From Corallibacter vietnamensis (GTDB lineage: Bacteria; Bacteroidota; Bacteroidia; Flavobacteriales; Flavobacteriaceae): a DNA stretch of 64,000 bases. Where the stretch lies: NCBI RefSeq assembly GCF_039537875.1, contig NZ_BAABBI010000002.1:310001-374000 (forward strand), read 5' to 3'. The notes under the pieces were generated by a model. The model was not told the DNA's origin. It saw nothing but the letters and a program-made list of their open reading frames with translations, and made no database searches. Position 1 is the first letter of the stretch, and every line of letters starts with the position of its first letter. The position numbers and the translations under genes are program-made. Positions 45,662-53,634 of the stretch are shown here, piece after piece.

Positions 45662-46047
45662 AAAAGAAGCTCCATTACGGGAATCAGTAATGTAATGTTT
45701 AGTAAAGGATTTAGATTTGATTTGCTATTAATTAATAATTTATTGATAATTAATATGTAGGGAGATAAAGCGCGTTGTTTCATTATGATGCGCTTTTTTA
45801 ATATATAAGCTTCATAATTCGATTATAAGTTTTAAATACATAATAAATGTCTAGTAAATATTACTAGGCATTTTTTGTTATATCATTTTTTAAAAAGCAC
45901 TATAACCCTAGGGCTAAAAGTATAAAAAGCGCTTAACGAGTTAATATCAAAAACAACCAAGCAAATAGTATACAACAATTGGCAATTTGCATACACCTAT
46001 AGAAATTAGTTGCTCTAGTTTTGCTTCATCATTAAAAAACGAAACAC
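45662..46047. other. 386-bp intergenic region with RNA-like unit and inverted repeats
   Basis: There is no gene here. The region holds an RNA-like unit (45712-45797), the palindrome CCCTAGGG (45906-45913), an inverted pair GCAAAT (45961-45966) and ATTTGC (45985-45990), and the -7 box TAGTTTTG (46016-46023) of the SDR operon, which would start transcription about 18 bases before its ATG. Confidence 0.5.
45712..45797 (+). ncRNA. candidate small RNA, copy A
   Basis: The -7 box TAGATTTG (45712-45719) is followed 38 bases later by TAGGGAGATAAAGCG (45758-45772) and a hairpin AAAGCGC/GCGCTTT (45767-45796) ending in T6. The predicted transcript is about 70 nt. A second copy with the same spacing lies at 49094-49180. 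No ORF is present in it. Confidence 0.5.
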
Positions 46048-46866
46048 ATGAGCAACATAGCATTAATAACAGGAGCATCTTCAGGAATGGGGAAATCAAC
46101 AGCCAAAGTATTACAAAACCAAGGCTATAAAGTTTACGGAGCAGCAAGACGATTAGAACAAATGCAAGATTTAAAAGATCTAGGTGTTGCTATAATTTCA
46201 TTAGATTTAACCAAAGACGAATCTATTGTAAATTGCGTAAATACCATAATAGCAAAAGAAGGACGTATAGATATTCTTATTAACAATGCTGGTTATGGGT
46301 CTTATGGCGCTGTAGAAGATGTGCCAATTGCTGAAGCCAAACGACAATTTGAAGTAAATATGTTCGGTCTAGCACGTATTACGCAGCTAGTGTTACCAAG
46401 TATGAGAGCAAATAACTTTGGTCGTATAGTAAATATTTCTTCAGTAGGTGGAAAAATTTATACACCATTAGGAGCTTGGTATCACGCTACAAAACATGCT
46501 GTTGAAGGTTGGAGCGATTGTTTACGACTAGAAGTAAAGCCTTTTGGTATAGACGTGGTTGTTGTAGAGCCAGGTGGTATAAAAACACCTTGGGGAACAA
46601 TTGCTGCAGATAATTTAAAAAAAACATCTGGTAACGGAGCTTATGCTACTTTTGCAAATAAAATTGCAAATGGCATGCAAAAAATGTACAGCAACAATAG
46701 CTTGACCAATGTAGACGTTCTAGGGAATGTTATTGCTCAAGCAGCAACCCATAAAAAACCAAAAACCAGATACGTAAAAGGGTATATGGCAAAACCCGCT
46801 ATAGCTATTCGTAAATGGTTTGGAGACCGAGTTTTTGAGAATATGATAATGCGTGAGTTTAAATAA
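46048..46866 (+). CDS. short-chain dehydrogenase/reductase
   Basis: This is a 272-aa classical SDR, probably an NAD(P)-dependent oxidoreductase. Motifs are the cofactor loop TGASSGMG (8-15), NNAG (79-82) and the catalytic YHATK (Y145, K149) with a preceding SSVGG Ser. It starts MSNIALIT, right for the family. It is the first gene of a three-gene set with the MBL-fold hydrolase (one base gap) and the AraC-type regulator (six base gap). The substrate is unknown. Confidence 0.9.
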   Translation: MSNIALITGASSGMGKSTAKVLQNQGYKVYGAARRLEQMQDLKDLGVAIISLDLTKDESIVNCVNTIIAKEGRIDILINNAGYGSYGAVEDVPIAEAKRQFEVNMFGLARITQLVLPSMRANNFGRIVNISSVGGKIYTPLGAWYHATKHAVEGWSDCLRLEVKPFGIDVVVVEPGGIKTPWGTIAADNLKKTSGNGAYATFANKIANGMQKMYSNNSLTNVDVLGNVIAQAATHKKPKTRYVKGYMAKPAIAIRKWFGDRVFENMIMREFK

Positions 46867-46867
46867 C

Positions 46868-48013
46868 ATGATAAAAAGAATTATAAAAAGAACAATGATT
46901 ACATTAGTATCTATTATTGCCCTTTTGGTAATAGCCTACCTTTTGTTTACTAGCTTCTACCCAAGTTTTGGGGGCGCAATTTCAAAAGAGCAGAAATTGA
47001 TTTACCAAAATTCAAAACAATATAACGACGGTAAATTCCGAAATATACATCCTGTGCCTAAAGACTTAAGTTTTTCAGAAACCATGTCGCTAACCTATAA
47101 GTTTTTTACAACCAAAGTTCCTAATGCAAGACCAAAATCTGATTTAATAGCAACCAAATTAGATAGTACCAGCATTGCCAACTACAAAGGAGAAGCGCGT
47201 ATGTTTTGGTTCGGTCACTCTTCATTTTTACTGCAAATAGATGGGAAAACAATTTTGTTAGACCCTATGTTTGGTAAGGTTGCAGCGCCACATCCATTGT
47301 TGGGAGCTAACCGATTTAATAAAGAATTTCCTTTACAAATAGAGCAATTACCTAAAATTGATGCGGTTATATACTCGCATGATCATTACGATCATTTAGA
47401 TTACGAAACGGTTTTAAAAATTAAAGCAAAAACCAAGCATTTCTATACACCACTTGGTGTAGGAGAACATCTTAAAGCTTGGGGAGTTTCAAACGAAAAT
47501 ATTACAGAGCTAGATTGGTGGGAAACAACCCAAATAGACCACCTTAATTTGGTCTGCACACCAGCGCAACATTTTTCAGGAAGAAAATTAAACACCAATC
47601 AAAGTACATTATGGTCTTCTTGGGTTATACAATCTGATACCGAAAACATCTACTTTAGTGGTGATAGTGGCTATGCAGAGCATTTTAAGGAAATAGGTGA
47701 AAAATACGGACCTTTTGATTTGGCTTTGTTAGAATGCGGACAATACAACGAAATGTGGTCTGATATACATATGATGCCTGAAGAAACCGCTCAAGCTGGA
47801 CTAGACATCAATGCAAAAAGAATAATGCCTATTCATTGGGGAGGCTTTAAACTAGCTTTGCATTCATGGACAGATCCTATAAATCGTGTACAAGCCAAAG
47901 CTAAAATTTTAGGCGTAGACATTATAACACCACAGCTAGGACAAGAGATTTTAATTAAGCACGATACGTTAAGCAACTACACCAATTGGTGGCAAAAAGA
48001 AGCGTATAACTAG
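46868..48013 (+). CDS. MBL-fold metallo-hydrolase, NAPE-PLD-like
   Basis: This 381-aa protein has an N-terminal membrane anchor or signal segment (TMITLVSIIALLVIAYLLFT). The metallo-beta-lactamase fold carries the HxHxDH site as SHDHYDHLD (about 165-173), preceded by FWFGHSSFLLQIDG and LLDPMFG, with later metal ligands in FSGDSGY and MPIHWGGF. The pattern resembles the NAPE-PLD/UlaG-type lipid or phosphodiester hydrolases. The frame is open to 46853 upstream, overlapping the SDR gene, but the ATG at 46868 gives tight operon spacing. Probably membrane-associated. Confidence 0.85.
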   Translation: MIKRIIKRTMITLVSIIALLVIAYLLFTSFYPSFGGAISKEQKLIYQNSKQYNDGKFRNIHPVPKDLSFSETMSLTYKFFTTKVPNARPKSDLIATKLDSTSIANYKGEARMFWFGHSSFLLQIDGKTILLDPMFGKVAAPHPLLGANRFNKEFPLQIEQLPKIDAVIYSHDHYDHLDYETVLKIKAKTKHFYTPLGVGEHLKAWGVSNENITELDWWETTQIDHLNLVCTPAQHFSGRKLNTNQSTLWSSWVIQSDTENIYFSGDSGYAEHFKEIGEKYGPFDLALLECGQYNEMWSDIHMMPEETAQAGLDINAKRIMPIHWGGFKLALHSWTDPINRVQAKAKILGVDIITPQLGQEILIKHDTLSNYTNWWQKEAYN

Positions 48014-48019
48014 CAAGCC

Positions 48020-48934
48020 ATGAAAGATATTATTAAAATAGGAAACATTGCTGAAGTTCATCAGTTTTTAGGATTAGCAAAACCAAAGCATCCATTAATT
48101 TCTGTAATACGCGTTGCAGATATTATAAAAGATCTAGACGTTGATAATTTAAGGTATTCATTAGGTTTTTATCAAATAAGTTTAAAAGATGATTGCCCAT
48201 TTACCATTGTAAATTACGGCAGAAACTCTTATGATTATCAAGAAGGTACTATGGTTTTTTCAGCACCCAATCAGGTGCTGGAGTTTAAGAAAAATCAAAT
48301 TGTAGAAGAAGACAAAGGTTGGTCGTTAGCATTTCATCCTGATTTAATTCGAAAATCTGAATTAGGTAATACCATTGATAATTATTCCTTTTTTTCCTAT
48401 GCATCAAACGAAGCACTTCACCTATCTGATGAAGAGCGAAAAACAGTCACTGAAATTGTTGAAAAAATAGAGAAGGAGTTCAGTACAAATATTGATGCGC
48501 ATAGTCAAACCCTGATTATTTCAAATTTAGAATTATTGCTGAATTATTGTGTTAGGTTTTACGATAGGCAGTTTTATACCAGAACCAACCTCAACCAGGA
48601 TTTAGCAAGTCAGTTTGAGCAACTTTTAAAAGATTATTACCAGCAAGATAAACAACTTGAGTTTGGAATTCCAACAGTGCAATACTGCGGTGAAGCCATG
48701 AATATGTCACCAAAATATTTAAGTGACTTACTACGAAAAGAAACCGGACAAAGCACACAAGACCATATACATCAATACATCATTGAAAAAGCAAAAAATA
48801 GGCTATTAAACTCTACCGAAAGTGCAAGCGAAATAGCGTATGCGTTAGGGTTTGAATATCCGCAATACTTCAGTAAAATTTTTAAAAAGAAAACAACAAT
48901 GAGTCCCAATGAGTTTAGGCAAAGTCTGAATTGA
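48020..48934 (+). CDS. AraC-family transcriptional regulator
   Basis: This is a 304-aa regulator. The N-terminal part (1-190) is a cupin-like sensor domain of unknown ligand. The C-terminal AraC double helix-turn-helix (about 200-304) shows GEAMNMSPKYLSDLLRKETG and the typical second helix SASEIAYALGFEYPQYFSKI, then FKKKTTMSPNEFRQS. It is the last gene of the SDR operon and probably regulates it. A terminator hairpin follows at 48961. Confidence 0.92.
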   Translation: MKDIIKIGNIAEVHQFLGLAKPKHPLISVIRVADIIKDLDVDNLRYSLGFYQISLKDDCPFTIVNYGRNSYDYQEGTMVFSAPNQVLEFKKNQIVEEDKGWSLAFHPDLIRKSELGNTIDNYSFFSYASNEALHLSDEERKTVTEIVEKIEKEFSTNIDAHSQTLIISNLELLLNYCVRFYDRQFYTRTNLNQDLASQFEQLLKDYYQQDKQLEFGIPTVQYCGEAMNMSPKYLSDLLRKETGQSTQDHIHQYIIEKAKNRLLNSTESASEIAYALGFEYPQYFSKIFKKKTTMSPNEFRQSLN

Positions 48935-48960
48935 AAAAATAGATAAAAGGTTGATAATAT

Positions 48961-48992
48961 GAGGAATGAATAAGGTTGTTTCATTCCTCTTT
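48961..48992 (+). terminator. terminator of the SDR-MBL-AraC operon
   Basis: The stem GAGGAATGAA (48961-48970) pairs with TTCATTCCTC (48980-48989) and is followed by TTT. It uses the same stem sequence as the hairpin at 43366, and the flanks on both sides are similar. Confidence 0.8.
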
Positions 48993-49093
48993 CTGTTTTA
49001 TAAAGCTACCTTAAACACTATAGCTCTAACAAACATTCTGAACTAATTTTTAAATATTATGGTAAACCGTAAGTATCTGTTTATTAAGAATGA

Positions 49094-49180
49094 TATTTTT
49101 GAAACGAATTTTTTTAATTCAAACTATTTAATTAGTTCTTAGGGAGATAAAGCGTGTTATTTAATTATAACACGCTTTTT
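49094..49180 (+). ncRNA. candidate small RNA, copy B
   Basis: The -7 box TATTTTTG (49094-49101) is followed after 38 bases by TAGGGAGATAAAGCG (49140-49154) and a perfect 12-bp stem AAAGCGTGTTAT/ATAACACGCTTT (49149-49178) with a T-run. Compared with copy A, the seventh stem pair changes from C-G to T-A on both sides, so the helix is kept. Confidence 0.5.
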
Positions 49181-49236
49181 GAAAACAATTCTAAAGATGT
49201 AATTACTTGGTTATACATGAATAATTAAATATTTAT

Positions 49237-49956
49237 ATGAAAAAATTAGCACTAGCAATTATTATAATGTTTTTAATAATGCCAAAACAATCTAAAGCTC
49301 AAAATAATGGTGCTGCATTAGCAGCAGCCGTAGGAGGTGTTGCAGCTATAGGAGCCGCTATTGCTTCTGTTGAACAAATGAAAGAGCAAGCTGAATTAAC
49401 TGCTACTCAATGGATATTGTCTAATAATCCAGAATTAACTAGCTTCTCTCTCAAAACTTTAGCTTTTGACGGTAAAAAGCTTAAAGATATTTCATCGGTA
49501 TCTGTAATAACCTATAAAATCCAAGAGTTTACTCCTAAAATGACACCTAGCCTTGATGGTAAAAAACACGTTCTTTTTGGTTTCACTAGTCATGGTTGGA
49601 TTAACGAGTATGGAATCGATTTTGAAAAAGTACAATGGTTTTTAATTGATGATGCAGAATGGATAAGGATGATGACAGCTTATGTAAAAGTGGCTTCAGA
49701 AGAGAAAAATGAATCAAGTTTAATTGAAACATTAAAAAATGGAAAAATTGTTAATCGTGGAGTGAAAGTAGATGGGAAATTAGCTATTCCTTTCTTCAAG
49801 TTATCTGGTGATATGTATGTAGTAACAGATTACTCTTCAAGGCTTAAATTACTTTATAATGAGCGTTCATTAGGAGTGTATTTAAAAGAGACTAAAGATT
49901 TAGTACAGATAGGTCGTGGAGACATTATTGACATACATCAATTCTTTTTTAATTAG
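49237..49956 (+). CDS. secreted hypothetical protein
   Basis: This 239-aa protein has a signal peptide (MKKLALAIIIMFLIMPKQSKAQ). A small-residue stretch (NNGAALAAAVGGVAAIGAAI) follows, which could be a membrane-associating helix, then a soluble domain with Trp-rich strands (FTSHGWINEYGIDFEKVQWF). I do not recognise the family. The gene stands alone, with copy B of the RNA-like unit just upstream. No function is assigned. Confidence 0.6.
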   Translation: MKKLALAIIIMFLIMPKQSKAQNNGAALAAAVGGVAAIGAAIASVEQMKEQAELTATQWILSNNPELTSFSLKTLAFDGKKLKDISSVSVITYKIQEFTPKMTPSLDGKKHVLFGFTSHGWINEYGIDFEKVQWFLIDDAEWIRMMTAYVKVASEEKNESSLIETLKNGKIVNRGVKVDGKLAIPFFKLSGDMYVVTDYSSRLKLLYNERSLGVYLKETKDLVQIGRGDIIDIHQFFFN

Positions 49957-50051
49957 AGATATAAGACCTTTATTTTAATATTTTTAGATATTATGATTAG
50001 TTGGCTATTGATAGTTGTGTATAAACAGAGACAGTTATTAAAGAGGTAAGG

Positions 50052-50795
50052 TTAATTAACATCCAGTAAACTCAAACCAACCATAGTATCCAGTCCATAA
50101 ACCTCATTTTCAATAACCTCATAGAAACGTACACCTAAAACAGCAATTCCTGTATGTTCTGGTGCCATAACATGTTCCGGAAATAGCTCAAAAGATGTAG
50201 TGTCAGTATTTACCTCTAAAAAACGGATAGGAGAGACCATTAATACGTGTTTTAAACTATCAAAATCAAAGTCCATAACACCTAATGTAATACCTACATG
50301 AGTAGCTGCTTTAGGAGCTTTAAAGTCTTTGGGCTTAATACCATTGATAAGCAACCGTTGCGTATCCCACTCAAAAGCTGAATGCATTTTAATGGCATCA
50401 AGCATAGGATGTTGCGGAGTAAAAGCAAAATGAGTAAGCAAATGCCTGCCTTTAGCAGTTTTTAACCCTGCACTTACACGGCGTTTACCTCGGTCAGAAA
50501 TGTTATCAAGCCTCTTAATACTCATAAACAAGCTCATCATTCTAGCATGAAGTTTAGGTGTTTTAAAACCTTCTAAAAAAGGCATTAAAGCCAGTCTAAA
50601 ATGCTTTTTCACCTGACTACACTGCCCAAATTCGCTAGCATTCTCACGAACACGCTGCATATTTGATTGAGTACGTATGGCTTTACCATTAAAACCACCA
50701 CCAGCCTTGCAGGCATAACCAATACCGCGTATTACATAAAAATTTACATCGCCTAAAGTGCCCGTTATTTTAAATAAACCTTTTTGTCTTGCCAT
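50052..50795 (-). CDS. conserved hypothetical protein (MARQKG family, DUF6266-like pattern)
   Basis: This is a 247-aa protein with no signal peptide. It begins MARQKGLFKITGTLGDVNFY, has a positively charged first half (RTQSNMQRVRENASEFGQCS, then KKHFRLALMPFLEG, RGKRRVSAG) and a beta-rich second half. This recalls an uncharacterised Bacteroidota family with the MARxKG start and an R-x-R-E-N-x-x-E-F-G segment, and more loosely DUF6266. The DNA looks GC-richer than its neighbours. It is isolated next to tRNA-Met, with 11-bp tandem repeats upstream. A phage or mobile origin is possible but not shown. No function is assigned. Confidence 0.55.
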   Translation of the reverse strand: MARQKGLFKITGTLGDVNFYVIRGIGYACKAGGGFNGKAIRTQSNMQRVRENASEFGQCSQVKKHFRLALMPFLEGFKTPKLHARMMSLFMSIKRLDNISDRGKRRVSAGLKTAKGRHLLTHFAFTPQHPMLDAIKMHSAFEWDTQRLLINGIKPKDFKAPKAATHVGITLGVMDFDFDSLKHVLMVSPIRFLEVNTDTTSFELFPEHVMAPEHTGIAVLGVRFYEVIENEVYGLDTMVGLSLLDVN

Positions 50796-51091
50796 AACAA
50801 GGCTAAAGTAGAGAAAAACAAGTAAATATCAAATGGGTATAGCGTATGTACAGCGTATGTACAGCGTATATCATTCATATATTAGGGTTTAGCCGTGGTA
50901 ATTCCATAGCTTCTTTAGGGGGTATCAGGTCTAAAATATTCTTAATAGCACTCTAATAACAAAGTAAAATGATAAATTACTAGAGTATAAAACGCTATAA
51001 TTAACCAAAAAAGAAGCATTTTCTATTTCACAACATGAGTAAATAGCGCATAAAAAAAGCCTAATACCTTAATATTAGACTTTTAATGTTG
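50796..51091. other. intergenic region before tRNA-Met
   Basis: This is mostly AT-rich sequence with no ORF of note. Three 11-bp tandem repeats AGCGTATGTAC, the last imperfect, occupy 50841-50872. Nothing else is supported between there and the tRNA. Confidence 0.5.
50841..50872 (-). repeat. three 11-bp tandem repeats (AGCGTATGTAC)
   Basis: Two perfect copies (50841-50851 and 50852-50862) and a partial third (50863-50872, AGCGTATATC) lie in phase at about one helical turn. They sit 46 bases upstream of the 50795 start codon, where an operator or iteron-like site would be. Confidence 0.6.
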
Positions 51092-51165
51092 TAGCGAGAT
51101 CGAGATTTGAACTCGAGACCTCCGGGTTATGAATCCGACGCTCTAACCAACTGAGCTACCTCGCC
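51092..51165 (-). tRNA. tRNA-Met(CAT)
   Basis: The 74-nt cloverleaf is complete: acceptor GGCGAGG with TCTCGCT (two G-U pairs), D arm GCTCAGTTGGTTAGAGC, anticodon loop TTCATAA (anticodon CAT), T arm TCGAG-TTCAAAT-CTCGA and discriminator A. The 3' CCA is not encoded. A1:72 initiator mismatch and three consecutive G-C pairs of initiator tRNA are missing, so it is the elongator type. In the anticodon stem, position 31 A faces 39 C, a mismatch. tRNA-Ile2 (lysidine) is a less likely alternative. Confidence 0.9.
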
Positions 51166-51296
51166 GTATTTGAGGGTGCAAATATAAAAACAAATTTAAA
51201 GTACACAAACATTAAATTAACTAAAAATTATTTTTATCAAATATTTTTAAAACTTATCAATTAATGTATATATTGTCCAAAATATAATTACGACTT

Positions 51297-51683
51297 ATGG
51301 AAGATAAGATTAAATTTGAAATGGAGTTTCCAATTCATGCTTCGCCTCAATTGCTTTATCAATATATATCAACACCTTCAGGGCTTTCAGAATGGTTTGC
51401 CGAGAATGTAAACTCTCGTGGTGAATTATTTAAATTTATTTGGGATGGTGCTGAAGAGCAAGCCAAGTTAGTGAGTAAAAAAAGTGGTGAACGTGTCAAA
51501 TTTAGATGGCTTGATGATGAAGACACTAATTATTATTTTGAAATGCGTATTCAAGTAGACGAAATTACAAAAGATGTATCTGTGATGATTACTGATTTTG
51601 CAGAAGAAGATGAAGTTGATGAAGCTAAAATGTTGTGGGATAACCAAATAACAGATTTAAAACAAGTATTAGGATCAGCATAA
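51297..51683 (+). CDS. START-like domain protein
   Basis: This is a 128-aa soluble protein of the SRPBCC/START fold. It begins MEDKIKFEMEFPIHASPQLL and continues with YQYISTPSGLSEWFAENVNS, the same opening as AHSA1-type proteins, and ends in an acidic helix (DEAKMLWDNQITDLKQVL). It probably holds a hydrophobic ligand. It lies 58 bases before pabC on the same strand, with a terminator between them. The ligand is unknown. Confidence 0.8.
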   Translation: MEDKIKFEMEFPIHASPQLLYQYISTPSGLSEWFAENVNSRGELFKFIWDGAEEQAKLVSKKSGERVKFRWLDDEDTNYYFEMRIQVDEITKDVSVMITDFAEEDEVDEAKMLWDNQITDLKQVLGSA

Positions 51684-51706
51684 GCCTTTAAATACTTTAT
51701 AAACCC

Positions 51707-51741
51707 TATATTTGTCCCGAATTTTCATTCGGGATTTTTTT
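51707..51741 (+). promoter_or_regulatory. overlapping promoter and terminator between the START-like gene and pabC
   Basis: The -7 box TATATTTG (51707-51714) is immediately followed by the hairpin CCCGAA/TTCGGG (51716-51733) and a T-run (51735-51741) that ends at the pabC ATG. The hairpin can terminate the upstream transcript, while the promoter would start pabC mRNA inside or just after the hairpin's left arm, near 51721. Confidence 0.55.
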
Positions 51742-52587
51742 ATGATAAATATAAACGGAACGCTTTCAGATAACTCAAAGTTAATTACTATCAATAACCG
51801 AGGTTTTTCCTATGGAGATGCGCTTTTTGAAACAATAAAAGCATCTCATGGAAAACTATTATTTTGGGAAGACCACTATTTTAGATTAATGGCTTCTATG
51901 CGTATTTTACGTATGGATATTCCTATGTCTTTTACTATGGAGTTTTTAGAGAATGAAATACAAAAAACACTAGAAGCAAATAGTTTAATTAAAGAAACTG
52001 CCCGTGTTAAATTACAAGTATACAGACAAGAAGGTGGTTTGTATGCTCCAAAAAATAACCAAGTAGATTACGTAATAAGCTGTAAACCTTTAGATACTGA
52101 TTTTTACGTGCTTCAGGAAGGTGCTTATGAAGTAGATTTATTCAAGGATTATTATGTCTCTCCAGATTTATTATCAACATTGAAAACAAATAATAAGGCA
52201 CTAAATGTTGTTGGTAGTATTTATGCTCATGATAATGGCTTGCAAAATTGTTTATTAATAAATACATCAAAACAAGTCGTTGAAGCTTTAAATGGAAATT
52301 TATTTCTTGTAAAAGGTAAGACAATTAAAACACCTCCATTAAGCGATGGTTGCCTAAAAGGCGTTATGAGAAAACAGTTAATAGATCTTGTAAAATCACT
52401 ACCTGATTTTGAGCTAGAAGAAGCTTCTATATCTCCTTTTGAATTACAAAAAGCTGATGAGTTATTTATTACAAATGTAATCACCGGTATACAGCCAATA
52501 ACAAAATATCGTAAAAAGATTTTTAATAGTGATGTAGCAAAGTCACTACTACAAAAACTGCAAGTAAAAATACGTTTATCTAGTTAA
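51742..52587 (+). CDS. pabC: aminotransferase class IV, probable aminodeoxychorismate lyase
   Basis: This is a 281-aa PLP enzyme of fold type IV, probably 4-amino-4-deoxychorismate lyase (pabC) in folate synthesis, though branched-chain or D-amino acid aminotransferase cannot be excluded. It begins MININGTLSDNSKLITINNR, then GFSYGDALFETIKA, with the PLP Lys in the LSTLKTNNKALN region and VVEALNGNLFLVKG, the cofactor-side strand. The frame is open to 51712, but the ATG at 51742 lies after the promoter and matches family N-termini. Convergent with yqgE, overlapping by eight bases. Confidence 0.8.
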   Translation: MININGTLSDNSKLITINNRGFSYGDALFETIKASHGKLLFWEDHYFRLMASMRILRMDIPMSFTMEFLENEIQKTLEANSLIKETARVKLQVYRQEGGLYAPKNNQVDYVISCKPLDTDFYVLQEGAYEVDLFKDYYVSPDLLSTLKTNNKALNVVGSIYAHDNGLQNCLLINTSKQVVEALNGNLFLVKGKTIKTPPLSDGCLKGVMRKQLIDLVKSLPDFELEEASISPFELQKADELFITNVITGIQPITKYRKKIFNSDVAKSLLQKLQVKIRLSS

Positions 52588-53140
52588 AACTCGGGTTTTC
52601 TGGAGCATTAGACCAGATGCTGTATTCGCCACCGAATTCTAGCATTTTTTCTTTCCAAAAAGACTCGTAGCTTTTCTCTATAATTGATTTTTTGTAGACA
52701 TTCTCTGTAACAATCCAAGAATTAGATTTTAACTCGTTGTTAAGCTGGTTTGCATCCCATCCAGAATATCCTAAAAAGAACCTGATGTTTTTTTCGCTTA
52801 TTTTATTGTTTGCAATAAGTTCTGCAACTTTATTAAAATCGCCACCCCAATATATGCCTAAAGAGATTTCTACACTTCCAGGAATTAACTCTGGAATTTT
52901 GTGTATAAAATAAAGGTTGTCCTGCTCAACTGGGCCACCATTATATATTTTAAACGAGGCTTTTATTTCAGGAATTAGATCTTGAATTGTATAATCTAGA
53001 GGCTTGTTCAATATAAATCCAATAGAGCCTTCACTATTATGGTCGGCTAGTAAAACTATAGAGCGGTTAAAGGACATATCGCCTATAATGGATGGTTCTG
53101 CTATTAACAAAGTCCCTTTTTTTGGTGTTGTTGTTACCAT
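52580..53140 (-). CDS. YqgE/AlgH family protein (UPF0301)
   Basis: This is a 186-aa conserved soluble protein. It has the family segments GTLLIAEPSIIGDMSFNRSI, GSIGFILNKPLDYTIQDLIP, YNGGPVEQDNLYFIH, GIYWGGDF and FLGYSGWDANQLNNEL. Function is unknown in the family (a link to alginate regulation named it AlgH in Pseudomonas). No operon partner. The 3' end overlaps pabC. Confidence 0.92.
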   Translation of the reverse strand: MVTTTPKKGTLLIAEPSIIGDMSFNRSIVLLADHNSEGSIGFILNKPLDYTIQDLIPEIKASFKIYNGGPVEQDNLYFIHKIPELIPGSVEISLGIYWGGDFNKVAELIANNKISEKNIRFFLGYSGWDANQLNNELKSNSWIVTENVYKKSIIEKSYESFWKEKMLEFGGEYSIWSNAPENPSFN

Positions 53141-53210
53141 ATCTGTAAGGATTTATATTTTAAAGCTAATAAAATTTTGTTAAAAATCAAATTACTATTT
53201 AAAGTGTATA

Positions 53211-53250
53211 AAAAAAGCCTTCAATTCTGACTTATCAGAAGAAGGCTTTT
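53211..53250. terminator. terminator of the HU gene
   Basis: An outer stem AAAAGCCTTC/GAAGGCTTTT encloses a nested hairpin TTCTGA/TCAGAA. A-runs and T-runs flank it on both sides, so it is strong in either direction, although only the HU gene needs it. Confidence 0.88.
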
Positions 53251-53271
53251 TGAAACATAAAATGTTAAAAA

Positions 53272-53544
53272 TTAGTTTACTGCATTTGATAAATCAGATC
53301 CAGCTTTAAATTTTACTACATTTTTTGCTTTGATTTTTATAGTTTTTCCAGTTTGAGGGTTTCTTCCTTCTCTAGCAGCTCTTCTAGAAACTGACCAAGA
53401 ACCAAATCCTACTAAAGAAACTCTGTTACCTTTTTGTAAAGCTCCTTCAATTTCAATTAACGCGCACTCTAAAGCTTTTTTTGCAGCAGCTTTAGTAATT
53501 CCTGCGTGTTCTGCCATAGCATCGATTAAATCTGTTTTGTTCAT
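53272..53544 (-). CDS. HU-family DNA-binding protein
   Basis: This is a 90-aa nucleoid protein. It begins MNKTDLIDAMAEHAGITKAA, then GFGSWSVSRRAAREGRNPQT with the arms carrying the conserved RxxRxGRNPQTG/K motif, and ends KFKAGSDLSNAV. HU dimers bend DNA without strict sequence specificity and serve as general architectural proteins. It is monocistronic with its own consensus promoter and terminator. Confidence 0.96.
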   Translation of the reverse strand: MNKTDLIDAMAEHAGITKAAAKKALECALIEIEGALQKGNRVSLVGFGSWSVSRRAAREGRNPQTGKTIKIKAKNVVKFKAGSDLSNAVN

Positions 53545-53604
53545 AATTTAAAATTTAATTATTAATAAATTGTTGGTTAAACATTTTTTTTGTTAAATCC
53601 TATA

Positions 53605-53634
53605 CAAATTTATACGGATTATCAAACCACGCAA
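53605..53634 (-). promoter_or_regulatory. HU promoter (TTG, 19 bp, TAAATTTG)
   Basis: On the - strand TTG (53634-53632) is followed after exactly 19 bases by TAAATTTG (53612-53605), the consensus Bacteroidota promoter. The predicted leader is about 55 nt. It is the best promoter match seen in the window. Confidence 0.75.

Larger units (their letters stand above)
48935..49236. other. 302-bp intergenic region
   Basis: There is no gene here. The region contains the operon terminator (48961-48992) and the second RNA-like unit (49094-49180). The following 56 bases before the ATG at 49237 are AT-rich and show nothing further that I can support. Confidence 0.5.

Noticed and set aside
46853..46867. 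Upstream start of the MBL-fold gene at 46853
   Set aside because: It would overlap the SDR gene and adds residues that do not fit the membrane-anchor start; the ATG at 46868 is better.
51092..51165. Initiator tRNA-fMet
   Set aside because: The acceptor end pairs (G1-U72) instead of showing the initiator mismatch, and the three G-C pairs of the initiator anticodon stem are missing.
50052..51165. Genomic island integrated at tRNA-Met
   Set aside because: No integrase gene, no repeated tRNA 3' end and no second boundary are visible; the evidence is limited to one odd gene and short repeats.
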